DNA of 26,020 bases from an uncultured Ruminococcus sp. (GTDB taxonomy: Bacteria; Bacillota; Clostridia; Oscillospirales; Ruminococcaceae), in NCBI GenBank assembly GCA_937910385.1, contig CALEPT010000206.1:1-26020 (forward strand). Direction: 5' to 3'. Under the pieces are notes generated by a model. That model had not been told where the DNA came from. It was given only the letters and a program-made list of their open reading frames with translations, and did not search any database. The translations under genes were made by a program, and so were the position numbers. This document shows, piece by piece, positions 16,901 through 24,700 of the stretch. The stretch's first letter is position 1. Each line of letters starts with the position of its first letter.

Positions 16901-19420
16901 ACAATAAAGCAGCGTAAGTTTGGGATTATTAGTTACATCAAGAGCTGTAAGCTTGTTATCCCAACATGATAACTGTTCTAAGTCTGAAGCATTGCCGATA
17001 TCAAGTTCTTCGAGCTGATTTTCCTCGCAGTATAATCCAACCAGATTCAGAGCCTTACTTAAATCCAGTTTTTCAATGTAGTTGTCGAAGCAGACTAATT
17101 GAATTAAGCTTGGACTCTCGCTAAGGTCAAGTTCTTCGATTTTGTTATCTGAGCAAACTAACTGCTCAAGATACTGTTTTGAACCGAGAGTAAGCGAACT
17201 TATATCATTGCTGTGACAATTTACTGTAAACAATGAGGAATTTTTGCTTAAATCCAAAGCATGAAGATTATTGTTCCTGCAATTCAGAACCATTAAATTT
17301 ATCTGAGAAGTTAAGTCAAGTTCCTCAAGATTATTATTTTGACACTCTAAATAGAGCAAAAGCGATAACGGAACATCTTTCCCAAAAGAAAGTGTTTTGA
17401 GTTCGTTGTCATTGCAATAGAGGTAACGTAACCGTGCGTTTGAAATGCTATTGCTGACATCAAGATCAGTTATCGCATTGAACGAGCAGTCAACGCTCTG
17501 AAGATAAGGGAGTGAGCTTAAATCAAGTTCTTCGAGATTGTTGTGGCTGCAACCCAAAATTGTTAATACGGCATTACTATTGACGTTAATAGCGTCAATA
17601 TCGTTACTGTCACAAAGCAATTTTGTTAAATAGACATTTTTGCTGAAATCAAATGTTCCGGTAATTGCATTATTACGGCAATCTAACTCGGTCAGGTAGT
17701 TGTAAGAGTCGGCTGTGCTGAATTTTAATCCCGTCAGTTTGTTGTCGTAGCAATATAATTTATATAACTTCGGAAGGTTGCTGAAATCAAGCGTCTCCGC
17801 AATGTCATTACTATGACAATCGATTATTAATCTGTTAATGGATTCTCCAATTTTCAACTCTGTTATATTGTTGTCATAACAATACACATCGGCAATTTGA
17901 GTACAATTGCTAACATCAAGCGTTCCAGTAATGTTGTTTGCCGAACAATCAACGCTTATAAGTGATGTATTTGCGGTTAAATCCAAAGCTTCGATGTCAT
18001 TGCTTGAACAGTCGAGAATTTTCAGTTTTGTATTCTGCTGAAAATCCATATTGCCTGAAATATGATTATCACGGCAGTAAAAATGTGTCAGAGAAACATT
18101 ATTGCTGAAATCGAGAGTTCCAGTAATGTTGTTTGACGAACAGTCAACACTTACGAGTGCTGTATTTGCGGTTAAATCCAAAGCTTCGATGTCATTGCTT
18201 GAACAGTCGAAAATTTTTAGTAACGTGTTCTGACTTACATCAAGTTTTGATAACCCGTTAGCGACGCAAAACAACTCTGTAAGCTTTGTATTCTTAGTAA
18301 CATCCAATGTTCCAATAGGATTATTTGAACAGTACAAGCCCTCTAATTGTGTGTTGTTAGCAAGATTAAGTTCTTTCAGATCGTTGCTTTTGCAGTCCAG
18401 ACCAGTCAGGTATTTATTCTTTTCGAGATTGAGTTCTTCTATGTGGTTATTAACACAGGCAAGAAGCTGAAGCCACGAATTATTTTCAACGTTCAGACTT
18501 TTAAGTTTGTTATCCGAACAAAATAAACTCATCAGCCAGCTGTTACTCTCAAGGTTCAAATTCTCAATTTGATTCTCCTCACACACAAGCGACATCAATG
18601 ACGTATTGGAGCTGACATCAAGGGTTAAAAGCTCATTACCGCCGCACTCAAGTTCATGTAAGCCGTACATATTTCTGACATCGAGTGTGCTTATTTTGTT
18701 GTTGGAACAATATAAAGTTGACAATGACGTATTATTTTCCAAATTCAATGTCTCAATGGCGTTGTTAGAGCAATCAAGTGTCCCTAAAGAAGTTACTTTA
18801 CTGACATCGAGTTCGCTGAGCAAATTATTATCACAATAAATATAACTTAAATATGAGTATGTTTGTTCAGCGAATTTTATTTTTGAAATACGGTTATTTG
18901 AACATGAAACATATACCAACCAAGTATTCTTACTAATATCAAGTTCTCCGGCAATCTGGTTATTTGAGCACGATAGGTAGGTCAACCACGTAAACTTGTC
19001 AAGATCGAGTTCGCTGAGATTATTGTAATCACACCTCAGTCGCCGCAATGTGCTATTCTCGCCAAATGTAATTTCCTCAAGCTCGTTGAAATAACAAACT
19101 AAAATCTCTAACGAAGCATTAGAACTAAGGTCAAGTGTTTTCAGTGAATTAACACCGCATTGCAGTCCAGTTAGCGAAGTAAAAAATTCTATCCCTTTCA
19201 AAGAGGAAATTCCTCTGCGACTTACGTTAATATCAGTTACAGCCGCAATCTCTTCATCGTCAAGTACGCCGTTCTGGTCTTTATCGAAGCTTGTATCGGC
19301 ACTTGCGATATAAGCCAGAAAATTCGGGTCGGGGAAATTCGCCGCGTCAATTGCAACACCAGCCCACGCACCCGAAGCTATCAGGCACAAAACGAGCATC
19401 GCGCAAAAAAGTTTTCTCAT
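13976..19420 (-). CDS. Giant LRR surface protein fused to a second surface protein (two signal peptides, two sorting tails)
   Basis: An 1814-residue protein. Part one: signal peptide MRKLFCAMLVLCLIASGAWA, NFPDPNF cap with EF-hand-like loop (DKDQNGVLDDEE), roughly 45 Cys-type LRRs (about 65-1090), a beta region, a Ser/Gly linker, a stalk domain (about 1220-1350), then GGGC (Cys 1366), a hydrophobic helix and basic FSRK. Without a stop, part two begins at about 1390 with a new signal peptide (KIKFLALVLCLSCTIAAGAFA) and a secreted domain. It ends in a stalk homologous to the first (shared 'GEKMT', 'EFL', 'KIYAL/KVYAL') and a second tail, MGGC...ISLKRRKKN. The Ile at about 1391 (ATT) is where a start codon would be expected. 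AGGAGA (19426-19431) supports the start. Likely a huge adhesin; how the fusion is processed is unknown. The IS1182 copy sits only about 140 bases upstream. Confidence 0.85.
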   Translation of the reverse strand: MRKLFCAMLVLCLIASGAWAGVAIDAANFPDPNFLAYIASADTSFDKDQNGVLDDEEIAAVTDINVSRRGISSLKGIEFFTSLTGLQCGVNSLKTLDLSSNASLEILVCYFNELEEITFGENSTLRRLRCDYNNLSELDLDKFTWLTYLSCSNNQIAGELDISKNTWLVYVSCSNNRISKIKFAEQTYSYLSYIYCDNNLLSELDVSKVTSLGTLDCSNNAIETLNLENNTSLSTLYCSNNKISTLDVRNMYGLHELECGGNELLTLDVSSNTSLMSLVCEENQIENLNLESNSWLMSLFCSDNKLKSLNVENNSWLQLLACVNNHIEELNLEKNKYLTGLDCKSNDLKELNLANNTQLEGLYCSNNPIGTLDVTKNTKLTELFCVANGLSKLDVSQNTLLKIFDCSSNDIEALDLTANTALVSVDCSSNNITGTLDFSNNVSLTHFYCRDNHISGNMDFQQNTKLKILDCSSNDIEALDLTANTSLISVDCSANNITGTLDVSNCTQIADVYCYDNNITELKIGESINRLIIDCHSNDIAETLDFSNLPKLYKLYCYDNKLTGLKFSTADSYNYLTELDCRNNAITGTFDFSKNVYLTKLLCDSNDIDAINVNSNAVLTILGCSHNNLEELDLSSLPYLQSVDCSFNAITDLDVSNSISNARLRYLYCNDNELKTLSFGKDVPLSLLLYLECQNNNLEELDLTSQINLMVLNCRNNNLHALDLSKNSSLFTVNCHSNDISSLTLGSKQYLEQLVCSDNKIEELDLSESPSLIQLVCFDNYIEKLDLSKALNLVGLYCEENQLEELDIGNASDLEQLSCWDNKLTALDVTNNPKLTLLYCHSNDIAALDVTKNPELFQLFCSNNKITALDVTKNINLVKLYCGNNQIETLDVSNASGLEDLGCSNNKLTALDVTKNSKLTNLWCQENDIEELDISDNPELKELSCMLNQLSKLDVSNNKKLEMLECAGNFLDKFDVSQNTALKYLYCQYMGLNNNNIDISANKELIHLDVSFNDLTALDLSNNPLLEYVWNTGTKYSSSLRVTSADNGEYLSQVNLKNYLGDKISNVSNVKAYDKNNNEITSSFEASSGIVYCVSGDEYVSAITYDYYTGYSGTHATVSPKLSFRLNKPNNFYYIARVDSRFSDIQNASAAENAQTVNYDDALQSVAQNTGSSEITINPGAGSSTGGSSGSSAKSKITSYAPDSSTLSVIAKTLGVNSGNVKTLSNTEIEFAKTQTEAQADYNYIKTESYDVVAGFNVVTAKETGIFVIKLTLSDTVFAQIAGESTNNFKIYALEGNVSNADVDVANVASESGWELMNLSGEKMTSFETQEFLTAGELTANTPTSLYLAEKTGGSTSSGGSSGGGCSAGFGAGTLAILFCGLFTPKFSRKIKFLALVLCLSCTIAAGAFASDKIQTADYIMPIDFKGIYPIAGTCSIDFEPSNALKNSITEASERYLGVTPNNIYSYKGNSLSATWDKKPNPYIFYELANAGLHGAVILPLRDAPENGTDYDNRDFYVSFCTFSDDVKPGEKMVATYVTFDSNDNVNGLFGGGMYLTLDENFNYVDTVPKNKKVYLAVASNASEKNGGMLTVVRGEYVEEKDPLARLSDDVAQSIADDLGISSADLKYLSRGFLYSPFEPTEAMKTYVKSDDREIFANLPTVSIDRYLEGYIETEDSKGNSDGYYVVFPVTLADSAWKEVQNKNISDYKVYALNDDGIRVEDMNLRQLDGEVSPAFITGLLNTFEIFSLKGEKMTKFGVKEFLMVGFLNAGKPFSFYLGKLLLALLMGGCNTGIVSAVSLAVLGIISLKRRKKN
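17925..18220 (-). repeat. Recent three-repeat (195-bp) duplication inside the LRR array
   Basis: The segment at 17925-18025 reappears at 18120-18220, offset 195 bases (65 residues, three LRR units), with only about eight mismatches. An identical core runs through GCGGTTAAATCC to GAACAGTCGA. Neighbouring LRR units are far more diverged, so this pair arose recently. Confidence 0.75.
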
Positions 19421-19451
19421 TTTTATCTCCTGTTTGAATAAAAAAAATCTG

Positions 19452-19499
19452 CCGTACTTAGGAACTAAAAACCTAAGCTGTTACTCACGCGTCTAACGG
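19452..19499 (-). promoter_or_regulatory. Structured 5' leader of the giant LRR gene (possible RNA element)
   Basis: On the minus strand, upstream of the LRR start, CCGT (19496-19499 read as RNA) can pair with ACGG (19452-19455). This encloses an inner stem CTTAGG/CCTAAG (19472-19477 with 19457-19462). A T-run follows after nine bases, too far for a standard terminator. No known riboswitch class is recognised. It could be a leader stem or part of a site cut by the IS. Confidence 0.3.
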
Positions 19500-19564
19500 A
19501 ACAGATTCAAGGAGGATATTCTTTTCGAGGATTTTTATAAGATGAATTTTTCAGAATTTGGGGG

Positions 19565-19579
19565 AGACCGTCCGAAAAC
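19565..19579 (+). repeat. Left terminal inverted repeat of the IS1182 element
   Basis: AGACCGTCCGAAAAC, the exact reverse complement of 21645-21659. It recurs with one change (AGACTGTCC) at 25961-25975. Confidence 0.88.
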
Positions 19580-19652
19580 TAGCTCCGTCCTATAATAAAC
19601 AGGGTAGATACATTCGTGATAAAAACGGATGATTTACATATAGAAATTTGCA

Positions 19653-19677
19653 CCTTGAAAACTGAATAAAATGCACT
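19653..19677 (+). repeat. Left sub-terminal inverted repeat of the IS
   Basis: A 25-base segment containing CTTGAAAACTGAATAAAA. It matches the reverse complement of 21528-21552 at 24 of 25 positions. The pair brackets the transposase gene inside the outer repeats, so it may be a transposase-binding site or the trace of an older, shorter element. Confidence 0.85.
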
Positions 19678-19694
19678 AAATATGGCTAAAATTA

Positions 19695-19723
19695 AAGACA
19701 TTTACCACCATATCTGGTATAAT
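19695..19723 (+). promoter_or_regulatory. Transposase promoter (extended -10)
   Basis: TGGTATAAT at 19715-19723 is an exact extended -10 element. A weak AAGACA lies 17 bases upstream (19695-19700) at -35 spacing. It sits 39 bases before the transposase ATG. Confidence 0.6.
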
Positions 19724-19761
19724 ATAAGTATCTTTTGAAAGCACTTTCGGAGGTACTTCCT

Positions 19762-21522
19762 ATGCCGTATATAAAAGCTCCAATTGATGTGAATCAGGTT
19801 ATGATGACCACATTTGATAATCTTGTGGCACCTGACAGTACTGCACGCATCATAAAGCACTTTATTGATAATGTCGATCTTGAGGAACTTGGATTCAAAA
19901 ACACAAATCCTGCTACAGAAGGAAGACCATCATATCCACCGGCGAATATGATGAAGATGTATCTTTACGGGTACCGTAATAATATAAGATCTTCAAGAAA
20001 GCTTGCAAAGGCGTGCGAAATAAACATTGAAGTTAAATGGCTGATGGAGGGGCTTACACCGGATTTCCGTGTCATTGCTGATTTTCGCAAGGACAATATA
20101 AAGTGTATGAAGAAACTATATCACGAGTTTACAAAACGCGTGACAGTAGATGTAAAGACAGGTGATGTTTCGATCGATGGCAGTAAGTTTAAGGCATGGA
20201 ACTCCAAGGATAGAAACTTTACGATCCACAAGCTTGAGGAAAGAATTGAATGGATTGAGGATCGTACAGATGAATATCTTCGTATGATAGAAATCGTGGA
20301 TTCCAATGAAGATGTGATCGAGGGAGAATTCAGCAGAGAGGAACTCGATCAAAAGATTGACACCCTGAAAGAACGCTACGAGACCTACATAGGCTATCGC
20401 GAATACATGAGGGAAAATAACCTCACGCAGTTGTCTCTTACCGATGCCGATTGTAAGCTTATGAAAATGAAGACCGGTATGGATACGGCCTATAATGTAC
20501 AGACGGCTGTAGATACGGAAACGCACCTGATGTTGGATTACAATATGACCAATGCGAATACCGACCATGGGCAGCTTGCTCCGACGATGGAATATCTTAA
20601 AGAGCAGACACCGGATGAAGTGGTAAATGCTGTAGCTGACAAGGGATATCATCAGGACAGGGATTATATCAATTGCCTTGAAAATGGGATTATTCCAAAT
20701 GTCATTCCCGATGACGGAAAAGATACATACAGTCTTGAGATAGACTACAGAGAAAGCGAGTGTGATCCGACAAGCACAGATTCCACAGAACTGATGAAAT
20801 GTTTGCATGCAGGGATTGTACCGGAGGCTTATAAAAACAGTATTGAGGACATGGAGGTTGTCGAAGTAAGGCGCAAAGTAGTTGATGACGATGCTGAAGA
20901 GGATGCTGATCCGCAGAACCCCTTCAGAAGTGAAGAGCAAATGAAGACTCGGGCAAAGGAAGGATATTTTGTAAGGAATCCAGAAGCAGACTGCGTTTAC
21001 TGTCCGAGTGGGGCGACACTCTATCATAAAAGTGAAAGCGACAAGCGAGGTACGATAAGATACTGTAACAAGAAGATGTGTAAGCAGTGTCCGTACAAAG
21101 ATAGATGTGTCACGAGTGAGAAATATCCCTGGAAAGAAATCGATTTTACCAAAGATGGGCTGGAGAAAAAAGCTAAATGGTGGACAGACGAGGAGCCGAC
21201 ACCTCCGGACGATAATCCGGACATAGGTAAAGGGGAGAAGAAAAAGGGCAAGAAAAAATCAGGCTACCATATGGAAAAGAAAAAGGTGGTGAGATTTAAG
21301 CTCAGACCGAACAGGGAAAAGATGGACAAGCGAAAATGCACATCAGAGCATCCGTTTGGAACAATAAAAAGATGGCAGGGTTCACTTTACTTCCTTCTGA
21401 AAAGAATGGACAAAGTGGATGGGGAATTTGCGCTCTTTGGAACGGGATATAATCTATCAAGAGCGGAAAACATGTTTACATTCGATGAATTGATGGAGAG
21501 AGTGGGAAGAAAAACAGCTTAA
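19762..21522 (+). CDS. IS1182-family DDE transposase
   Basis: A 586-residue transposase. ATG 19762 is chosen over 19735 because GGAGG (19749-19753) sits 8 bases before it and the protein starts with the family's MPYIKAP...DxLVxxDxxxR pattern. The N-terminal DUF772-type region has YPPxNMxKMYLYGY and 'LMEGLTPDFRVIADFRK'. The DDE core shows DGSKFKAW (first Asp), TDADCKLMK, 'YNVQTAVD', VADKGYHQ (second Asp) and, near the C-terminus, SEHPFGTIKRWQG (Glu). A Cys-rich insert (CxYCPSG...CKQCPYKDRC) and an acidic insert precede the last part, as usual for the long members of this family. It catalyses cut-and-paste movement of the surrounding IS. No frameshift or missing catalytic residue is seen, so it is probably active. 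Confidence 0.93.
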   Translation: MPYIKAPIDVNQVMMTTFDNLVAPDSTARIIKHFIDNVDLEELGFKNTNPATEGRPSYPPANMMKMYLYGYRNNIRSSRKLAKACEINIEVKWLMEGLTPDFRVIADFRKDNIKCMKKLYHEFTKRVTVDVKTGDVSIDGSKFKAWNSKDRNFTIHKLEERIEWIEDRTDEYLRMIEIVDSNEDVIEGEFSREELDQKIDTLKERYETYIGYREYMRENNLTQLSLTDADCKLMKMKTGMDTAYNVQTAVDTETHLMLDYNMTNANTDHGQLAPTMEYLKEQTPDEVVNAVADKGYHQDRDYINCLENGIIPNVIPDDGKDTYSLEIDYRESECDPTSTDSTELMKCLHAGIVPEAYKNSIEDMEVVEVRRKVVDDDAEEDADPQNPFRSEEQMKTRAKEGYFVRNPEADCVYCPSGATLYHKSESDKRGTIRYCNKKMCKQCPYKDRCVTSEKYPWKEIDFTKDGLEKKAKWWTDEEPTPPDDNPDIGKGEKKKGKKKSGYHMEKKKVVRFKLRPNREKMDKRKCTSEHPFGTIKRWQGSLYFLLKRMDKVDGEFALFGTGYNLSRAENMFTFDELMERVGRKTA

Positions 21523-21527
21523 TACAG

Positions 21528-21552
21528 AGTGTATTTTATTCAGTTTTCAAGG
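21528..21552 (+). repeat. Right sub-terminal inverted repeat of the IS
   Basis: Inverse partner of 19653-19677 (24 of 25 positions), starting 6 bases after the transposase stop codon. Confidence 0.85.
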
Positions 21553-21596
21553 TCAGGTGACGGATTTCAAATTTAATTCGGAGAACCTGATTTTTT
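21553..21596 (+). terminator. Possible transposase terminator
   Basis: TCAGGT (21553-21558) pairs with ACCTGA (21585-21590), followed by six T (21591-21596). The 26-base loop is long for an efficient terminator. Confidence 0.4.
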
Positions 21597-21644
21597 AGTG
21601 CAAAAAAGGAGATAAAAAATGGCTGAGAGGCGCATAAAATCGAG

Positions 21645-21659
21645 GTTTTCGGACGGTCT
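21645..21659 (+). repeat. Right terminal inverted repeat of the IS1182 element
   Basis: GTTTTCGGACGGTCT, the exact reverse complement of 19565-19579. Beyond it the sequence is G-rich, where a continued repeat would be C-rich, which fixes the element's end here. Confidence 0.88.
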
Positions 21660-21714
21660 GGGGGGGTGTACACTGGTCAGAGCAGCAATCATAAATAGAG
21701 GAGGAAATGAATAT

Positions 21715-24700
21715 ATGGAAAGAAAAAGAGAAAATAAAAATCCGTTCCATGCATTGTTGGTCATTTGCGGCGTGGTTGTGGCGCTATTTGCGGCAGCCGT
21801 ATATGGCGCGGACGAGGCGCGGGCTGATTCTTATGATGTAAATGAGCCCCATGTCCTGGTTAACCAGGTGTATGGGAACGGCGCGGCGAAGGACGCACTG
21901 GTATCCCATTCCTTCATAGAACTGTTCAACCCGACGGACAAAGAAATAGACCTTTCCGGCTGGTCCGTGCAGTATCGCTCCAGCAAAACAGGCAACCAGG
22001 CTGACAGTTGGGCAAAGCTTAATCTGGAGGGATCCATTCCCGCCAACGGCTCATTCCTGATCAGGTGCAATGAGTCCGATAAATCCACAAAAAAGCTTTC
22101 CATAGACAGCTATGATATGTCATGGGATCAGGTCATCTATAACAAAGGGGTGTCCGTTGTACTGTTGAGTTCAACTGAGCAGATTCCTAATGAATCCGTT
22201 GTTTTTGATAATAATTCTAATCAGCCTGTGGTCAGCGGGTATGTGGATATGCTGTCAGTCTCGGGAGGAGATGGAATTACGGAGCAGGCAGTATCTTTCT
22301 ACGAGGGCGAGGCGCCGGCATTTCAGACGAAAAACATTGCGGTAAGGAGAAACTCCTTTGCCGATACGGATAACAATGCAACCGATGCGGCATCCGTAAA
22401 TTACAAGTCCATATCAGATTCCAATCTGGAATCTTTGCGTCCCCGCAGCAGTAATGATGGTTCATGGGGAGAATATTCTGAAGAGGGGATAAGAGAGACC
22501 TTACTTTCCGATATAGCAGCCAAAAAAGCTATTATCCCAAAATATTACCATGAATATTGTACTGAAAGCTCTGCGGAAGCCTTGGATGCTGTGCTTGAGG
22601 AGGCAAATGATGATGCCCTGGAGGACATGTCAAATGAGGAACTCGAAACTCTGCTGACATCCCTAAATACTGCGGTAGCGGAATTATCTTACAATTACGA
22701 CGGGACATTGCCGCAGATTTATATCTCTACTGACAAGGGCGATGGAACTTCCTATGGAACTACATTGACGAAATCAGTAGGTTATGTGTCGTCCCGGGTG
22801 GCGGTGACATATGCGGGAGGAGAACTGGCGGTAGATGACCCTTCTGCACAGATAAAGATCCGCGGAAATTCCACATCGGGCGGAGCCAAGAAGCCGTATA
22901 ATATCAAATTCGGCAAGAAGCAGGATTTGTTTGGACTGGGAAAGGCAAAGAAATGGGTACTTTTGGCGGATTGCTTTGACCCTACACTGATGAGAAATGA
23001 AATGGGTCTGGATTTGGCTGAAAAACTGGGGCTGTCGGCGACTCCCGGTCACAGGAAGGTAGAGGTCTGGATAGATGGTAAGTATAATGGGCTGTACCTG
23101 CTGGCTGAAAAGTTAGAGGCAGACAGCAACAGAGTTAACATCGATACCAAGAACGGTGATTTTTTGTTGGAACTGGATTCTGAATCACGGATAGAAAGCG
23201 GAAATATTTACCTCCATACTCCGGTGCAGAACAGATTTTTCAGGCTGCGTGACCCGGAGGATAATGTGTCGGATGAAGACATAGAAGCCATAAAAACCAC
23301 TATGGGAACTTTTGAAACAGCCCTGTCTTCCGGAGATTATGACAATATAAGTCCATTGATAGATGAAGAGTCATTTGCCGCATATTACCTGCTAAATGAG
23401 TATATGAAGACGGTGGATTTTTCAGGGTTGTCCGTATACTTTTATTGCAAGGATGGAGTGCTGTATGCAGGTCCTGCATGGGATTTTGATCTTTCCACGG
23501 GAAATGCGGGACCAAGCTATGGTTCTTCTCAGTATACCCTTAGCCGGTATGATACGGCAAGGGCTGCATATTGCCAGTATTTCTCGTATCTTATGAAATA
23601 CGAAGGATTCAGGAACAAGGTATATGAAAAGTATAATAGTTCTAAAGAGTTTTTCAGCGACATATATGCTGAGGGAGGATGGATAGACCGATTCCTGGAA
23701 AAATATTCCGATGGTGTAGCAAGGAATTATGCAGAAGGAGTGTGGACGGTTTCGAAAGTATACTCCGGTCTGGCCAGAACACCGGATGCCACCTATGAGG
23801 AAAATGTGGAGTACCTTAGGGACTGGTGTGAACATAGGACAGCGTGGCTGGAGTCATATGTGGGTGAGACTACGCCAAAGGGATTTATTCAAAAAGAAGA
23901 CGGATTATACTTTACTTATGGCGGAACCACGACGGAAAGGGGACTTATATTTTACGATAATGAGTATTACTATGTTATAGAAAACGGCAAGGTGGTTACA
24001 GGTCAGAGCTACGAGGTGACCACTACGAATGACCTGTTAAAGCCCAATGGGGAGGAAGCTTTTCCGAACGGTATCTACGATTTTGATGAGGTGGGCAGGC
24101 TGCAGGTGCCGGTATCATATGAAAATGTGGTGGAGGTGCCGGAAGTGGAGGCTACCTGTGTCCAAGTGGGAGTAACACGCCATTGGATAATAGAAAGGAC
24201 GGGGGGATTGTATTTAGATGCTGAATGCACTACGGCAGTCACCAAGGATGATATAGTGAGAGATACCGTACCTCACACAGCTGAAATCGACTCATCCATT
24301 CCTCCTACCTGTACAGTCGCGGGTCTGACGGAAGGGAGCCATTGCCGGGTCTGCGATGAAGTGTTGGAGGCTCAGCAGGAAATGGAGGCGCTGGGGCATG
24401 ATTATTCTATATCGTATAATTGGAGTGAAGATGGAACGACCTGCACGGCTAAGGCAGTATGCAGCAGGGATGAGGAGCATGTCATATCCGAGACGGTAAA
24501 TTCTACGGCAAAGGTGAAAAATACCCCAACCACAGATATGAAGGGAACGACCACATATACGGCATACTTTACAAATGCCCTTTTCTTAGTGCAGAGCAAG
24601 GATATAGAGGACATACCGGCTATAGCAGCTGCCGCAGACGGTGATGACATATCGGATTCCGACAGTGGTATTGATACAGGTGATGATGATGCCGTATCCG

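Larger units (their letters stand above)
19565..21659 (+). mobile_element. IS1182-family insertion sequence (complete)
   Basis: A 2095-bp element bounded by 15-bp perfect inverted repeats, with one transposase gene in a complete frame. G-runs touch both ends outside the repeats (five G at 19560-19564; seven G at 21660-21666), compatible with a target duplication of up to five G. It carries sub-terminal inverted repeats, its own extended -10 promoter and a possible terminator. The left end recurs at the window's right edge. It lies between the giant LRR gene and the CotH gene and probably separates both from their native promoters. Confidence 0.88.

Noticed and set aside
19452..19499. Known riboswitch (c-di-GMP or others) upstream of the giant LRR gene
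   Set aside because: Only short nested stems are present; none of the conserved cores I know is visible, so it is listed only as a possible leader structure.
20116..21027. Long minus-strand open frame (about 303 codons) opposite the transposase
   Set aside because: Its composition (Ile/Cys/His/Phe-rich, no domain) is that of a reverse-complement shadow, and the plus-strand transposase fully explains the stretch.
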